Assembly: GCA_964030785.1 (NCBI GenBank)
Contig: OZ034978.1
Span: 2,214,001-2,278,000 of the forward strand
Direction: 5' to 3'
Length of the DNA stretch: 64,000 bases
DNA from: Siderastrea siderea
Lineage: Eukaryota > Cnidaria > Anthozoa > Scleractinia > Rhizangiidae
The notes under the pieces were generated by a model. That model was given only the letters and a program-made list of their open reading frames with translations. It was not told the origin of the DNA and did not search any database. Within the stretch, counting starts at the first letter, position 1. Each line of letters opens with the position of its first letter. The position numbers and the translations under genes are program-made. Below, in pieces: positions 22,557 through 37,700 of the stretch.

Positions 22557-24063
22557 GACACCCTAAGATATAATCCAGAAATCTACTCAAATATCTGGAG
22601 AAAAAAAATCGTTATGCTTAATCAAATATAACTCTCCCCACTCACTCCATCCCGTATAAGTTAATAAAAAAATGTAAGAATAATGAGTTTTATGTATCGA
22701 AAACAAACTGCAAATGAATATTTGAATCACGATCATCAATGCTGAAACGTCAAGAAACCCGCACTGAGTGGCAAAACTAGTCGACTTCAAATATCGACAT
22801 GGTCTTTCATTCAAAGTAGCGTGAGAGTGCAGTACTGTTGACGAAATCATACTAACTATGACGAAATGCATTCATCAATTGATGTTGTAAGAAGAGCACA
22901 CGCGTCCATTTCTCAAAAAAGACGGTACTAGGTATTCGCCTCCTCTGTTGTGCACCATACCAAAATGAAACCGTTAGACAAACGTAAACGATCTTACGTT
23001 TTGAAAAGCCTTATAATGAAAGTCCAGATCTTCAGGGATTAAACTTGTTTCAAGTAACACTTTTCGAAATTTTCTCACCACTCAGTTCTGCGCAAAGCGA
23101 GCAAACTGAAAAAAAAAAAACACTTCCAGTCGTTATAGTGATGTGTAGTGACGTCATAATTAGGCAGTTGTAATTAGCCAATTTCCGTTGCGCGTGCTAC
23201 ATTCAAGTTTACTCACACAACAGCGAGCGAATGGTGATTACTAATTATTCGCAGTAAGAATCAGGTTCTTATTAAAAATATCCAAGATGTTAGACTAAAG
23301 CGACTGATTAGAAAACCCATGTAACTTAGTAAATCATCTCGCAATCGTTATCGGTTTCAGGAGGAGAGATGCCTGCAGCTTATGGGAGATCATTTTCTTG
23401 GTAAGGATGAAAAAAAAAAAAGAATAACAAGAAACCTTTTAGGGCTGTTTTTGCGTATTCCACTGAGTCATTTTTGCGACGCGTGTTTTCAGTACGTATG
23501 GTTAGGTAAAAGTTTGGGTGAAGAACGTGTAGCGGTGAACATCAAATTGCATTGTTTCGATACCGGTGCGCTAGCGTATTGCATTGATCAACGCGTCATA
23601 GTACAAATTTTTGAGTTGTCTGCAGAAATCTTTTTTTATTCGGCTATTATGCCCTCCACCCTCCACCCCCAACGAAAAAAAAAACAACAAAACAAAAAAC
23701 AACAACGACAGCAATAAATCGCCCCCTTAAAAAGTTCTACGTAAAATGATTATAAAAACGTTGCCATGATTATTTTTAAAAAGTTGCCTTTAAATACTCA
23801 GATTGATGCAAATTTGTAATTTAAATGGTTATATTACTGAAGACGAGTATCGGTAATCAGTATCTCAATTAAGTATGATTGTTTTTATTTTACAAAAAAA
23901 TCGACCACCTTTCCTTTGTGAATTGTTCTTATAATGCTTAGCTGGCTCCGTCTACACGTGAGGCTCACCACACGCACCTCACATTTCTTGTCTGCACGCG
24001 CGACTAGCGTGTTATTTTCGCTCGACTATCCCTGAGCAGAAAGCAAGACTGCTCGTACCGAAG
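22557..24063. other. No gene seen
   Basis: Upstream flank of the coiled-coil ORF, then AT-rich spacer. It contains A-rich runs (near 23110, 23409 and 23675). No open frame here shows a recognisable domain. Confidence 0.4.
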
Positions 24064-24178
24064 GGGAGGGGGGGGGGGAGGGGGAGGGGGAGGGGGAGGG
24101 GGAGGGGGAGGGGGAGGGGGAGGGGGAGGGGGAGGGGGAGGGGGAGGGGGAGGGGGAGGGGGAGGGGGAGGGGGGGGG
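24064..24178. repeat. (GGGGGA)n array, G-quadruplex-prone
   Basis: About 115 bp of near-perfect GGGGGA repeats on the plus strand, with uninterrupted longer G runs at both ends. The opposite strand reads as poly-proline. It sits 11 bp before the open frame of the ISL2EU transposase and may have replaced or disrupted its 5' end. Confidence 0.95.
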
Positions 24179-24189
24179 TACTTCCTATA

Positions 24190-25597
24190 GTGGGCTATAC
24201 GTGTGCTGAACATTGGAGACGTGGATGCAGAGAAAGTGTGAGTTCTGATTTACCTGACATTCCTGTTCCAGCCTCCCAATTAGTGACACTGGAAAAGAAA
24301 CTTAATAAGGCGAAAGCTCAACTGAAGAAGAAAACAACAAAGGCTGACAAACTAAAAGTACGTCAGCTCAAAAGGAAATTCTTCCTGGCCAAGGGGATGT
24401 CTGGCAATTCTAGAAAACGAAAAGCTCCAGCAGAAAGAGACAATTTCCAACCGGCTGCAAAAAAGCCAAAGGACTTATCTAAACGACAGTTATCTACTTG
24501 TTTGCGTGCTTCAGAAGAAGATAAGCAGAAGTTAGCGGAGCAGCTGACCAATGCTCAGGACATGGTTAAAAAACTCAGGACTGAAAATCTTCGTTTAAAA
24601 ATTAAAATGCGAAACATTGAACAAATCCAGCAAAAGACTACTAAACTGAATGAAGAACTGAAAATGACTATAAAAATGCTACAACAAGAGCAATTAATCA
24701 ACTCCAACCTCATTAAGAAACCAATACATTAAGTACTTGTGTGGATTATCTGTTGAACAATTCATTATTCTTTGGAACTGTGTGCGGCCTTATTGTCATG
24801 TGATTATCTATCCTGATTGCAAATGTAATGGGGAGAGAACTCTAGATAAAGCTACAGAGCTTTTAGCAGTTCTTACAATCTGTAGACATTCTCTCCATCA
24901 GGGTGTGATGGCTTATATGCTCAAGGTAGGAGAGAGCACAGTTCAACGCACATTCGTTGCATGGATAGTTTTCCTAGAAACAATCTTCAATTGTCTTGAC
25001 CTGAAGCCCGAAGCAGGTTTTTTACTTAAAAAAATGCCAAACATTTTCGTAAAGACCGGCCATGGACTCACAGACATGATCATCGATTGTACTGAATTCA
25101 AATTTCAGCATGTGTCAAATCTTCATTTGAATTCTCTCATGTTTTCCAATTACAAGAATAACGTAACAGGCAAAGCACTCATAGGAATTGCACCACATGG
25201 GATGGGTCTTCTTTTCAGTGATATCTACCCAGGTTCTATATCAGATAACAACATCACTGAAACGCCAGGGGTTATCCACTGGATTTAACCAGAACATAAA
25301 CTAATGGCAGACAGAGGGTTTGCCATTCAAGGTCTCTGTGCACTGAAAGGAGTACACTTGAATCGCCCTGTTCAGAAGATGTCAGACCAGTTTACACAGG
25401 CAGAGGTTGCGTCCGATTTTGACATCGCATCAACAAGAATTCATGTTGAAAGGTTTATTGGACGAGTTAGAGAATGGTCTATTTTGCATGGTGTTTGGCC
25501 TGTTCAACGAATGGACTTGTTATCCTCCACCTGGCAGGCATTGTGTCATATTGTCAATCTGACAATGCCCCCTATTGGTCCCAGAGAAAACAAATAA
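24190..25597 (+). pseudogene. ISL2EU-type transposase, interrupted
   Basis: Three open segments follow each other: 24190-24732, 24737-25288 and 25304-25597. The first is a Lys/Glu-rich coiled coil (VTLEKKLNKAKAQLKKKTTK) after a short Cys/His stretch (CAEHWRRGC) that may be the end of a THAP-like finger. The catalytic domain has MIIDCTEFKFQ (first Asp), FSNYKNNVTGKALIGIAP, PGSISDNNITE (second Asp), MADRGF and RIHVERFIGRVREW (final Glu), as in DDE_4 transposases. A frame change at about 24732 and a stop at 25288 break the gene. An AATAAA-like signal overlaps the final stop. Confidence 0.8.
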
Positions 25598-25745
25598 AAG
25601 TAGATTGTTTGTAAATCCAAGTTGTGACTTTATTAAACACAACTGTTACAAAAGTTAAATAAGAAAGTCAAAGTGAGTTTTATTTGACTTTACTTTGAGA
25701 ACTCGACCCTAGGAACTGACTTTACTACTGTATTTATGTAGGACC

Positions 25746-27540
25746 TTAGGGGTTTGATACTTGCAAGTCTGGAATACGTCCAGCCACATTTTCTCCTAAG
25801 CGTTTGTAGTAGTTATTTTCTGAATGTGACCACTCCAACAAAGGTTTGTCATTTAAAATACTGTTTGTGATGTCCTTTATAACTGACATTAAAACATTGT
25901 CTGTCTTGACAAGGAAAAATGATGCTTGTTGTGTTTCAGGGTGATATGATTCTAAAATACAATAAGGGGCACCAGTACACACCATTTCTAACTGAGGCTG
26001 GATGTAGTAACTTGGCATCCGTTTCAGTGATGAAAGTGGCCCTTCAGTTTTAGCTGGTCTTCAGTTGTTTTGACTTCCAAAATGAAAGGAGATACAGCCA
26101 GTGCATCTGGACTAGCACCATAATTTGAATCACTTGGATCCTCAAAGAAACCACAGGTTTCAGTTTTACTGTTGGACAAGTGGCAAAATACTGATATTGC
26201 TTCCTTCTCAAATTTGTGACCCCGCTTGAAATTCTCAAAGTTTGTTTTAAGAACATCACTTTCTTCCAAAACCTTGTTAAACCACTTTCCAGTATCTAGT
26301 GAAATTCTCTTGTCCATATAAACCAAGGAGTGCAGGTAGTCTACTTTCAGTTATTTTAAATTTACATAGATCTTTCCATTCATTGGTGTTCTGTAGAACA
26401 TCATGGTAATTTGGTCCACAAGGGCAAGGAGCCTTCAAATTGCTTATGTTTACTGTCACTAAGGACCTCTTTTCTTGAAGGTGAGTTTCAATACTGGCAA
26501 TTACTTGGTTATTCTCTTGACTGACTGCCTCATACAAAACTTTACTATCTCTTGTCCCTGAGTCTGAGGTTTGTTCCTTAACCTTCATTTCACTTGCTTT
26601 AACAAATGATTCCTCACAGTGATCGTGATCAACTAGAGCCTGAGATTTTCTTAAAGAGTATCTGTAATCTAAATGTTGATATAGGGATGTTTTTGGTCCA
26701 ATAATTGAATTTTCAAGTACTGTGTACAAATGATGTTCAAAAGGTTTAAAAGTTCCCTCGATTTTAGTGATTTTTCTTTTCATTTCCTCGCTCATTTTTT
26801 TTCAACATTACGTTTCACTGTGCTATTTTGGGGATCAGCCGCTTGAATGCCACCTCCTTTTCTTTCAGCATGTACAGCAGATTTAGTTTTTAACTCCCTC
26901 AGTGGTACCATTGGTATAGAACTCTTGTGTGAACATCGATGCCATTTTTGTAGCTGTTCTGCACTTGTTAAAGTTAGTATTCTTTCTCCAGTTTCATGAT
27001 AGTGTTTCAAGAAGAGAATTAGTGCTAATACATGGCAACAGATTCCAGTAAGTCCTACTGGACAGCTACAGTGTGCTTTGCTGGGTATTCCATTTTCAAA
27101 CATAATAACTGTGGGGCGTTGCATGGATCCGTAAGACTTTTTTATCATAGCTTTAACGTAAACGTCTTGCCCATCGGCTAGAGTTTTAACATTGACAATT
27201 TTTCTACTTGTGAACATTTGTAACGCTTTCTTTTGCTGTCCAGCACTACCCTCTTCTTTCTTTGAAACAGACTGAGTGAACATTTTACCACCGACCCTGG
27301 GAAGATCGTCGCTAGCTGCCCTCATTTGGCTGTGGCTGGTGGAATTTCAAAGGAATCAAGACTACAAGGAAATACATAGGCTTTTTCTGACTTTGCTTTG
27401 AGTTTCTGGACTAGTCCTGGATACCTTGATAATCGATTTATCCTGATTGTTAGTTCTTGTTTTGAACCAGATGTAGAGGCTCCGATATCTGCCAGCCACT
27501 TCACGCAGTTTTCCTTGTTATGTTCTGAACCCTTCTCCAT
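25746..27540 (-). pseudogene. SAP-SWIM-YqaJ nuclease-like protein of the ISL2EU element, frameshifted
   Basis: Read from 27540 down. A SAP-like motif (VKWLADIGASTSGSKQELT) comes first. Next is a SWIM zinc finger (AHCSCPVGLTGICCHVLAL, pattern CxC...CxH). Then comes a YqaJ/lambda-exonuclease-like domain with SRLPALLG, GASPDAL (Asp), ILEVKT (Glu-x-Lys) and YYIQPQLEM (Gln). The catalytic residues are all present, but the frame shifts at least four times (near 27323, in an A8 run near 26797, near 26300 and near 26040). The element's second protein is thus dead in this copy. YqaJ-family enzymes are 5'-3' exonucleases of phages. The role of this protein in ISL2EU movement is not established. Confidence 0.8.
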
Positions 27541-27720
27541 ATTTCTTGAATTTCTTTCTCACCTGAACTTGAAAGCCTGTATTTTCTTAACTTTTACGTG
27601 GTGTTACCTATCTTCGAGGTCTAAATTCACATGAAAACGCTTATAAAACTATTGCACTTTTCGAAAGGTCGCCAAGTTATTGAATTTTCCCGCGAAATTT
27701 TGTCCCTGCAAGCCGCTTAA

Positions 27721-28369
27721 CTAGTACCCAGACTTCCCGGTATGGAAGTCCCTAATGACTACGCAACTGAATCTGAACGACTGGCTTATCCTTGAAGTAT
27801 GAGAAAGGGGTGCAGTTTTCCTCTGGGTATATGAAAGGGGAACTATTTTGGTAAGATTTAGTATATTAAAGGGTAAGGGTTTGATCCTCTGGGCGGAGCG
27901 TCCCTGTACAAAACTTTATTGAGTAGCCCCCCGAGGCTCGTACTCTTACCTAGTTCCTAGGCCTCCTTATTTGCGTTGCGGTGGAACCGTTTCGGGTCAC
28001 GTGGTTCGTCTCGATACGACACCGAATGAATTGACAGTGAAGGCCTGGGGGGAAAGCCGTACAGGAATAAGGCAATTGCCCAAAATGCCCAGTTTCATTC
28101 AGGCCTATCTGTAGAATACCCTGACGTTATCACTTTCACAGCGGCGCTAGTTACGCGATACGATTAAAAAAGCTTTATCCTTATATACCTGCCGCGCTTA
28201 TTAGCAAAAATGTCATGTATAACACTCCTTACCGGGTAGACACAATTTGGGGGAACACGTTCGATGTGATTCAAATACTAATGTATCTTTTCTTTTCTTA
28301 TCTCCAGAGCTTCATTTCCCACGGACGCAGCAACCACAGTTTGTGCAGTATCTCAAAATTATTAACAAA
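27721..28369. other. No gene; MITE-like sequence
   Basis: A palindrome GACTTCC...GGAAGTC lies at 27731-27750. The following 200 bp have repeated GAAAGGGG/AAAGGG phrases typical of a non-autonomous element. No coding feature seen. Confidence 0.35.
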
Positions 28370-28430
28370 GGCCCCGTGGCCCAATGGATAAGGCATCTGA
28401 CTACGGATCAGGGGATTCCAGGCGGGGTCG
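28370..28430 (+). pseudogene. tRNA-Arg(ACG) pseudogene lacking the T-arm
   Basis: Acceptor GGCCCCG pairs with CGGGGTC. The D-arm is GGCCCAATGGATAAGGC (with loop). The anticodon arm is TCTGACTACGGATCAGG with loop CTACGGA and anticodon ACG. Then CCAGG runs straight into CGGGGTCG: about 12 bases, the T-loop and 3' T-stem including the B-box core, are missing. Total 61 nt instead of about 73. T-rich sequence (TTTAATTTTT) follows, like a Pol III terminator. Without a B box it should not be transcribed efficiently. Confidence 0.8.
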
Positions 28431-28589
28431 TTTAATTTTTACTTTTCCTTTCTTTTCAAAATTTTTAGCCGATGCACAGCTTGATCAATAGACTATACCC
28501 TCGGGCATTATCGCTGGAGAGTTTACACAGATGTTATCATCATCATCATCATCGTCGTCGTCGTCGTCGTTGTAGTAGTAGTAGTAGTA

Positions 28590-29739
28590 AAAATTTATTT
28601 AAACACGGAAAATCATCAGTTAATTAAGCTTAATTAAGTAAATAACTAAAACTAATTACAACTGCTTTACATGATTGCCGTGTGGGAATCCGATATATCA
28701 GCTATCTTCTTAATAATTTGCTTAAAATTCTTAACAGATACAGCATTTTTTAGGCATTTGGGTAAGTTATTCCATAACATAGCCCCGCTGTAAGAGAAGC
28801 TCCGTTTCAAATAGTTGGTGTTTGGTTTGGATAGCGTCAGCTTTCCCTCAGAGTCTCTCAAGTTATAAACAGAGTGACGCTGAGAGAAAAGACTTTGAAG
28901 ATAATCTGGGGCAAGTCCATTCATAGTTTTAAACATCATCAAGGCTTTCTGTTTCTTTCGTCGAAGAAATAGCCTCTCCCAGTCGAGGGTGGACAGAAGG
29001 TGGTTTGAGCTTGTATCAAAGGGTGATTTAGTAATAACTCTGGCTGCACGATTCTGTAATTTTTGGAGCTTTTCACTCAAGTAACCACTCAAACAGTCCC
29101 AGACAGGGCTGCAGTAATCAAAATGTGGTATAATTAAAGCGTTATAAATTTGAATTGCAGTTTCTTTCGATATAAAGGGCCGCACTCGTTTAAGGGCACC
29201 TATAGCCGAAGAGACTTTCTTGCAAATCTCTTCAACGTGTTTACACCAAGAGAGATGAGCATCAATGAAAAGACCCAAGGATTTAGTATGATCAACTCTC
29301 TCGATAATTTGGTCATCAATTCTGATTTCTACGTCGTCACATTGAGCAGATAGTCTTTGCCTTGATCCAATAATCATTAACTCTGTTTTGGCAACATTTA
29401 AACTGAGCTTGTTAGCTTTCAGCCAACAATTAAGGTTATTTAATTCAGGGGCTAAAGCCAGCTTAAGCTCTGTTAACGTCTTAACAGATAACGTAAGATT
29501 GGTATCATCGGCAAACATTCTTGGTACAGCGTTCTGCAGGGAGTTCGGGAGATCGTTAATGTAAATTAAAAATAGCAAAGGACCCAATATGCTGCCCTGA
29601 GGCACGCTGCAACTGAGGGTACGAGCAATTGATAGTTTGCCGTTGACACTACATCTTTGGGTTCGGCCACTTAAGTACGATGAGAACCACTTTATAGCTG
29701 CCTGATCGACACCCAAGTATGACACCCAAGTTGTCGTCG

Positions 29740-29740
<1 letters not shown>
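28590..29740 (-). pseudogene. 5'-truncated non-LTR retrotransposon (CR1/L2-like RT)
   Basis: The minus-strand frame ending at 28667 encodes the C-terminal half of a LINE reverse transcriptase: WFSSYLSGRTQRC, SVPQGSILGPLLFLIYINDL, the catalytic FADDTNL, LNVAKTELMIIG and the C-terminal DYCSPVWDCL region. There is no endonuclease domain, so the copy is 5'-truncated. The 5' edge coincides with an (ATG)n microsatellite, which adds an artificial poly-Met run to the frame. The 3' end runs into (TAC)n(GAC)n(GAT)n. The RT frame itself is uninterrupted. Confidence 0.85.
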
Positions 29741-29800
<60 letters not shown>

Positions 29801-29822
29801 TATTATTATTATTATTGTTGTT
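29741..29822. repeat. (CAT)n/(ATT)n microsatellite
   Basis: About 20 CAT units followed by ATT and TTG units abut the truncated 5' end of the LINE copy. Confidence 0.95.
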
Positions 29823-30090
29823 GTTTCCCGGTTACAAATTTAAGATTTCTAGATGCCCGATGAACCGCACGGTTCCAGATAAATAAGAAGAGGAACCAAT
29901 GAGGCCCTGGCGCCCTGACCTTGCGTCAGCGCTGGAAGGGGCAGGGGGGAATGTACGGAAGGTAGGGCTTTTCACGAGTTGCCCAAGATTTCCAAAAAAG
30001 TTGCCCGTACTTTCTGAAAAAGTTGTTCAAAAGTTGCTTAGAGCAAAAAACAAAGAGTTTCTTTTTTGTAACGAAACTTGCTCTCTTCCT
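29823..30090. other. No gene seen
   Basis: Spacer between the microsatellite and the MITE. The open frame at 29899-30126 runs into the MITE arm and is not supported. Confidence 0.3.
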
Positions 30091-30099
30091 TTATTCGGT

Positions 30100-30795
30100 C
30101 ATCCTCGGAGACCCAGGGGCAGTTAGTCGGGGCGAGAGGCAGATAAAACGGGCGAAATCGGTGCAAGCTGAAGCCTGGTGCGTGCGAAGGTTTACAAGAC
30201 GGGCTAGAACAGGGTATCCTCCCCTGGGAGGATACCCTTAACGGACTAGTTCAAGAGCCTATTTGTGTTCTTGCTTCTGATTGAGCACAAATTTTAAGGC
30301 ATTGTATTTTTGTGCCCAATGAGCGATCAGCTTTTTTGCCTGTTCCTTTCGTGACGTCTTACACAGGGTGTAACTTTGCTAAATATTGTACCCAGATCTC
30401 ATGCGATCTGGGTACAAGATTTAGCAAAGGTACACTTTTCATAATTTCACAATTCACAATTTATTCACAACAAAATTCACAAAAATACGTAAATTATTAA
30501 ATACAAAAATTATTACATTGAATTACATTACACTTTGTGTAAGATGTCACGAAAGGAACGTGGAAATAAGCTAATCGCTGATTGGGCACAAAAAAATACA
30601 ATACCTCAAAATTTGTGCTCAATCAGAAGCAAGAACGCAAATAGGCTCTTGAACTAGTTCGTTCAAGGTATCATCCCAGGGGCTGTTCCAGCCCCTGTTG
30701 TAAACTTTCGCTCGCTCCAGGCTTCTGCTCGCATCGATTTCGCCCGTTTTATCTGCCTCTCGCCCGGACTATCTGCCCCTGGGTCTCCGAGGATG
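30100..30795. mobile_element. Foldback MITE with perfect 9-bp target duplication
   Basis: A 696-bp element, CATCCTCGGAGACCCAGGGG at the left and its inverted copy at the right, flanked by TTATTCGGT at 30091-30099 and 30796-30804. The arms are about 250 bp long (30100-30350 and 30540-30795) with internal matches such as GAGAGGCAGATAAAACGGGC and GAACTAGT(T)C. A 9-bp duplication and long arms suggest a Mutator-like (MULE) source. It has no coding capacity. Confidence 0.85.
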
Positions 30796-31294
30796 TTATT
30801 CGGTCTGAAGCAAAAATATCCAAATTGTACAACAAAAGTAAGATTTCTAAGCATTTGCAGCAATTTTGCAGTGAAACCAGCATTGCTAAATAACTTTGTT
30901 CTCAATTGAAATTAAAAAACGTATTTATGAGTTAAGACTAGAAATCAAGACTTCCAGCAGTTTCATGCAAATTGAGCTCAGTGACAAATAATTTAAAAGA
31001 GAACAAAAGAACGTTCAGAGTTCTTCAGTTTGAGATAACTACTCGCTCCCGACCCTCAACTGCAGCATGTAGATCTCTGTTATAAGCTTATTGACATGCA
31101 TCATAACATCCTGAACAGTGTGCGCGTGAAAACAAAGAAGTTCAGTAATTTTTTTTAATCAGAAATTTCGTCTTAGGTTAGTCAAGTGAAACTGGTCATG
31201 ATAAGTAGAAGTTGTTCATAGCATTGCAAAAGAAAGCTTAATTTTTACTGGCAAATATTTGTTCTTTTATTTATACGATTGACAACCAGGGGAT

Positions 31295-31524
31295 GGGGCC
31301 CGTTTCTCGAAACTCCCGATAACTTTCCGGGCCCGAAAACTATTTTAGGTGCGCAATATTCTTGAATATTGATTTTGAAAGCTAAATTTTAATCTTTGTA
31401 ATTTCATGAAGCATATCGCTAAGTTTGCACCTATAATTAACATTAGCTGACAAAAAAATGAGCTCGAAAAAATACTTACCGGGCCCAGCCGGAAAGTTAT
31501 CGGGAATTTCGAGAAACGGGCCCC
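31295..31524. mobile_element. Short foldback MITE, 230 bp
   Basis: GGGGCCCGTTTCTCGA near the left end and its inverted copy at the right are followed inward by CCCGATAACTTTCCGG and its complement. The arms are about 40 bp. The bases around it do not give an unambiguous target duplication. Confidence 0.7.
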
Positions 31525-34771
<3,247 letters not shown>

Positions 34772-34774
<3 letters not shown>

Positions 34775-34782
34775 ATGGCGGC
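34772..34782 (+). promoter_or_regulatory. YY1-type motif overlapping the TRAPPC11 start codon
   Basis: AAGATGGCGGC spans the ATG at 34775. This is the consensus of the YY1 zinc-finger factor, often found just downstream of transcription starts of housekeeping genes with the ATG embedded in it. Binding here is inference. Confidence 0.5.
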
Positions 34783-37700
34783 GGCCAGTGAGTTTCCGAC
34801 TGAACTTGCTACTCGTCCACTGGGCCTTGTAGCCCTCATAGGGCTGGATATCAACCACAAGCCTTTACATAAAGCCATCTGGGAATCTTTTTCTGTGAAC
34901 AGGCATCCCGAGAGAGTGCCTTTATCTTTCAGGTTGCTGCCAGTTGACCACGAGTTTCCTAAAGCAAAATCCAAGGTAATCTTTTTTCAGGCTTGATGTT
35001 TTGTAGCGTTCTTTCTGTTTATTAAATAGTCAGTTACACCAAGTAGGAGGATAAGGTAACTCTTTCGTTTTGTATTAGTGACTGTCTCTAAAGTATCTCC
35101 ATATTATTCAAATGAAAGTCAGGCAATTTCAATGAAAGGGGATCAGTCGGTCCCATCAAAAATAATAACAAAGAATAGAATTAAATAAATTGATAACAAT
35201 TATAGTGTTGATGATGGTGATGATGGTGATGATGGTGATCATGATGATAATGCTGACAAATGAACACATACATAAGGACATGAAGTATGCTAGCCTTGGT
35301 TACAGTACAATCCTCACCATGACTAAACCCCCTCTGTCTTGGAAAGGGTATAAGCTTATAATTTTATCTGAGTCTGTCTTAAACAGGGTCTGAACTTGTC
35401 CTAAACAGGGTATGGTCAGGGCCCAGTGGAGATGGGGGGGCACTAAAGCCATGTTTGGGTGTAGGGCTGCCATTGAGAGTTTGAAACCCTGACCCTGTTT
35501 AGGATAAAAAAAAGCCTTACAGTACCCTAAAGTGCCTACCCTTTAGGACAAATGACAAAATACACACCCTGTTTAGGACAGACACATAAAATTATATACC
35601 CTGTTTAGGACCAAGAAGCCAAAAACCATACCCTGTCCAATGGCACATCCCAGTAGAAGCCATTATAAGGAAGTACCCCCCCCCCCCCTGGGGGGGATCA
35701 GGATAGGATATTTTAGGGCCTCTTTGTCCTTAAACAAGGTCAGGGATTCAAACCCTTAGTGGTACCCCTATACTCAAACATGAGTCAAGTTCTCCCCCTC
35801 TGGGACTAAACTTTTGCAAGGAACCTCTGTCACTTGTAATGACCTTTGAAAACACCCTTACAAGGGTGACTCAGGTGCCAGGGTCACTTTAAGATGCAAA
35901 GCAGCTTAAATGAACAAATACCGGAGAAAAGGAAGCAGCATTGAATCAGGAAGCAATGATTTTTCTACCACTTTCCAAATTTTAGGCAGCACTGCAATTT
36001 GCAAACTGTGGAATCTGTAGTTGGCAGTCTCTATATTCTTTAAACTGTAGTTTGCAGTGTGCAAATGAAAAGCTTGCAGTGTAGTGTGTTTGGTTTTTTG
36101 CACCTCATACCAACCATGTGTTTTTTGGGCGAAACGTTCACAAAGCTGAGTTTGCTTCTTTCCTTTCTGCAGCGCTCTACATATGAGTGGTACTTGCCAA
36201 AAGGAGTCCTGAAGACAAAATGGATGCACAAGCATTTGTACCTCACCCCTGCTGTGGTTGTGATGTTTTACGAACTGGATTGGGATGATTCACAGTGGAA
36301 AGAAAAACAAACTGAATGTGCATCAAAGCTTGAAAAAGTCAGGTATGATTGCTAAGTGATTCTTCTTGCAACTGGACTAACAATAGTAAAACACAGTTAC
36401 TTTTATACTTGTCAAAATTCTATTGTGATCTAGAAAGCTGATCCCTCTCTGGTATCAAACAAAAATAAAAATAAAAACTCACTGGACATTTACCAGTAGA
36501 TGTCATAATCTCATTACTGGGAAGATGCTACAGAAAATGTATTATTTTTCCTTTTTTTCCTGAAAGGAAAATTTTGGCAAGTTGTGTGTATGTTCTTAAC
36601 TCCAAGTTAACAGCCACTCGACCAATTTGGCCTGATTGTTGCCAGATAGTATTTCTACAAAACCATGCATGTCTGCAAATTTTTTATCCCTCTTTTCATT
36701 TTAAAGCCAGTTAGAGCCCACACAAAGTGCTAATTTATTATTTTGTCTACTCTGACTTTATCTGCTAATAAAAGAAAAACAAATGCAAATGGCAGAATTA
36801 ACTTTGTTGGGGAAATTATCTTAAATTATGCTAATTTACGATTACGTAATTTCCTTTTCCCACTGAAATATTATAGGTTACGTTAATGATAAACATTTTT
36901 TCCTGTAAAGTTTATTTTCTGCTCTTTCAAGTGAGGTGTAGCTTTCCACATTGCTGCAAACAGTTACAATGTATTGAGTTATTAAATAAAATAGAAATGT
37001 GGTCAATTTTGCCTGTTTTTACTGTGACAGAAATGAGTTTCTTAATCTTTGTTTCTGGAGAGAGTAGAACCTAATACATGTATATGAAAACATGTACATG
37101 TGAAAAAAGCTTCCCATTTTCCAAACATGTTAAACTCTTGTCTCTTTTTGATCATAAAGTCATTTTCTGGAATTACTAAGCTGCCAAAAAATGTGTACAG
37201 GTAGTTTAATATACAATTTTCATTAAAACAACAAAAGCTAGTCAAATAAGAGTGATCTGTGCACAAATGTTCCTGAAGGGTGGCTGAACTTCAAGAACTT
37301 TCGCTCTTTTCTTGGAATTTCTTAAAAAAAACTCAACAGTACAGCTTGCTAAAATAGATAGAGCTGAACACTGAGATGCCTGTTGCATATTTTTTGTAGG
37401 AGCAGTCTGCAGGACCAAAACACCAAAGTAGCTGTGGTGCTGATCCAAAAGAATGCACCTCTTCCACCTGGTAAGACACTATATGATCATGGCCTGGATT
37501 TCTCTAACTTGTAATACTACTTACAATGGTTCGTATTCAGTTTAAAGACTCAAACAAGAGATGGGTTGCTTAGTTTTCATTTCCCTCATAGAAGTCCTGC
37601 ACTCTATTGTACTAGGATTCTAATCCTAACTTGGGATCCTGATAAGACCCTATTTTGGATCTTATACAGAATTCTGCAAGAACTTAGGATACTGAGTAGG

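Larger units (their letters stand above)
24064..27720. mobile_element. ISL2EU-type DNA transposon, degraded
   Basis: Two convergent genes define it: a DDE_4-type transposase (plus, 24190-25597) and a SAP-SWIM-YqaJ nuclease protein (minus, 25746-27540). This pair is known from the ISL2EU superfamily described in animals. I could not find clear terminal inverted repeats, and the left end may be lost in the G-rich array, so the outer limits are approximate. Confidence 0.7.

Noticed and set aside
24004..24213. Poly-proline ORF on the minus strand
   Set aside because: It is the complement of the (GGGGGA)n array, with no conserved flanking domain.
29741..29800. Poly-methionine start of the LINE reading frame
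   Set aside because: The Met run comes from the CAT microsatellite read in frame. The genuine RT sequence starts after it.
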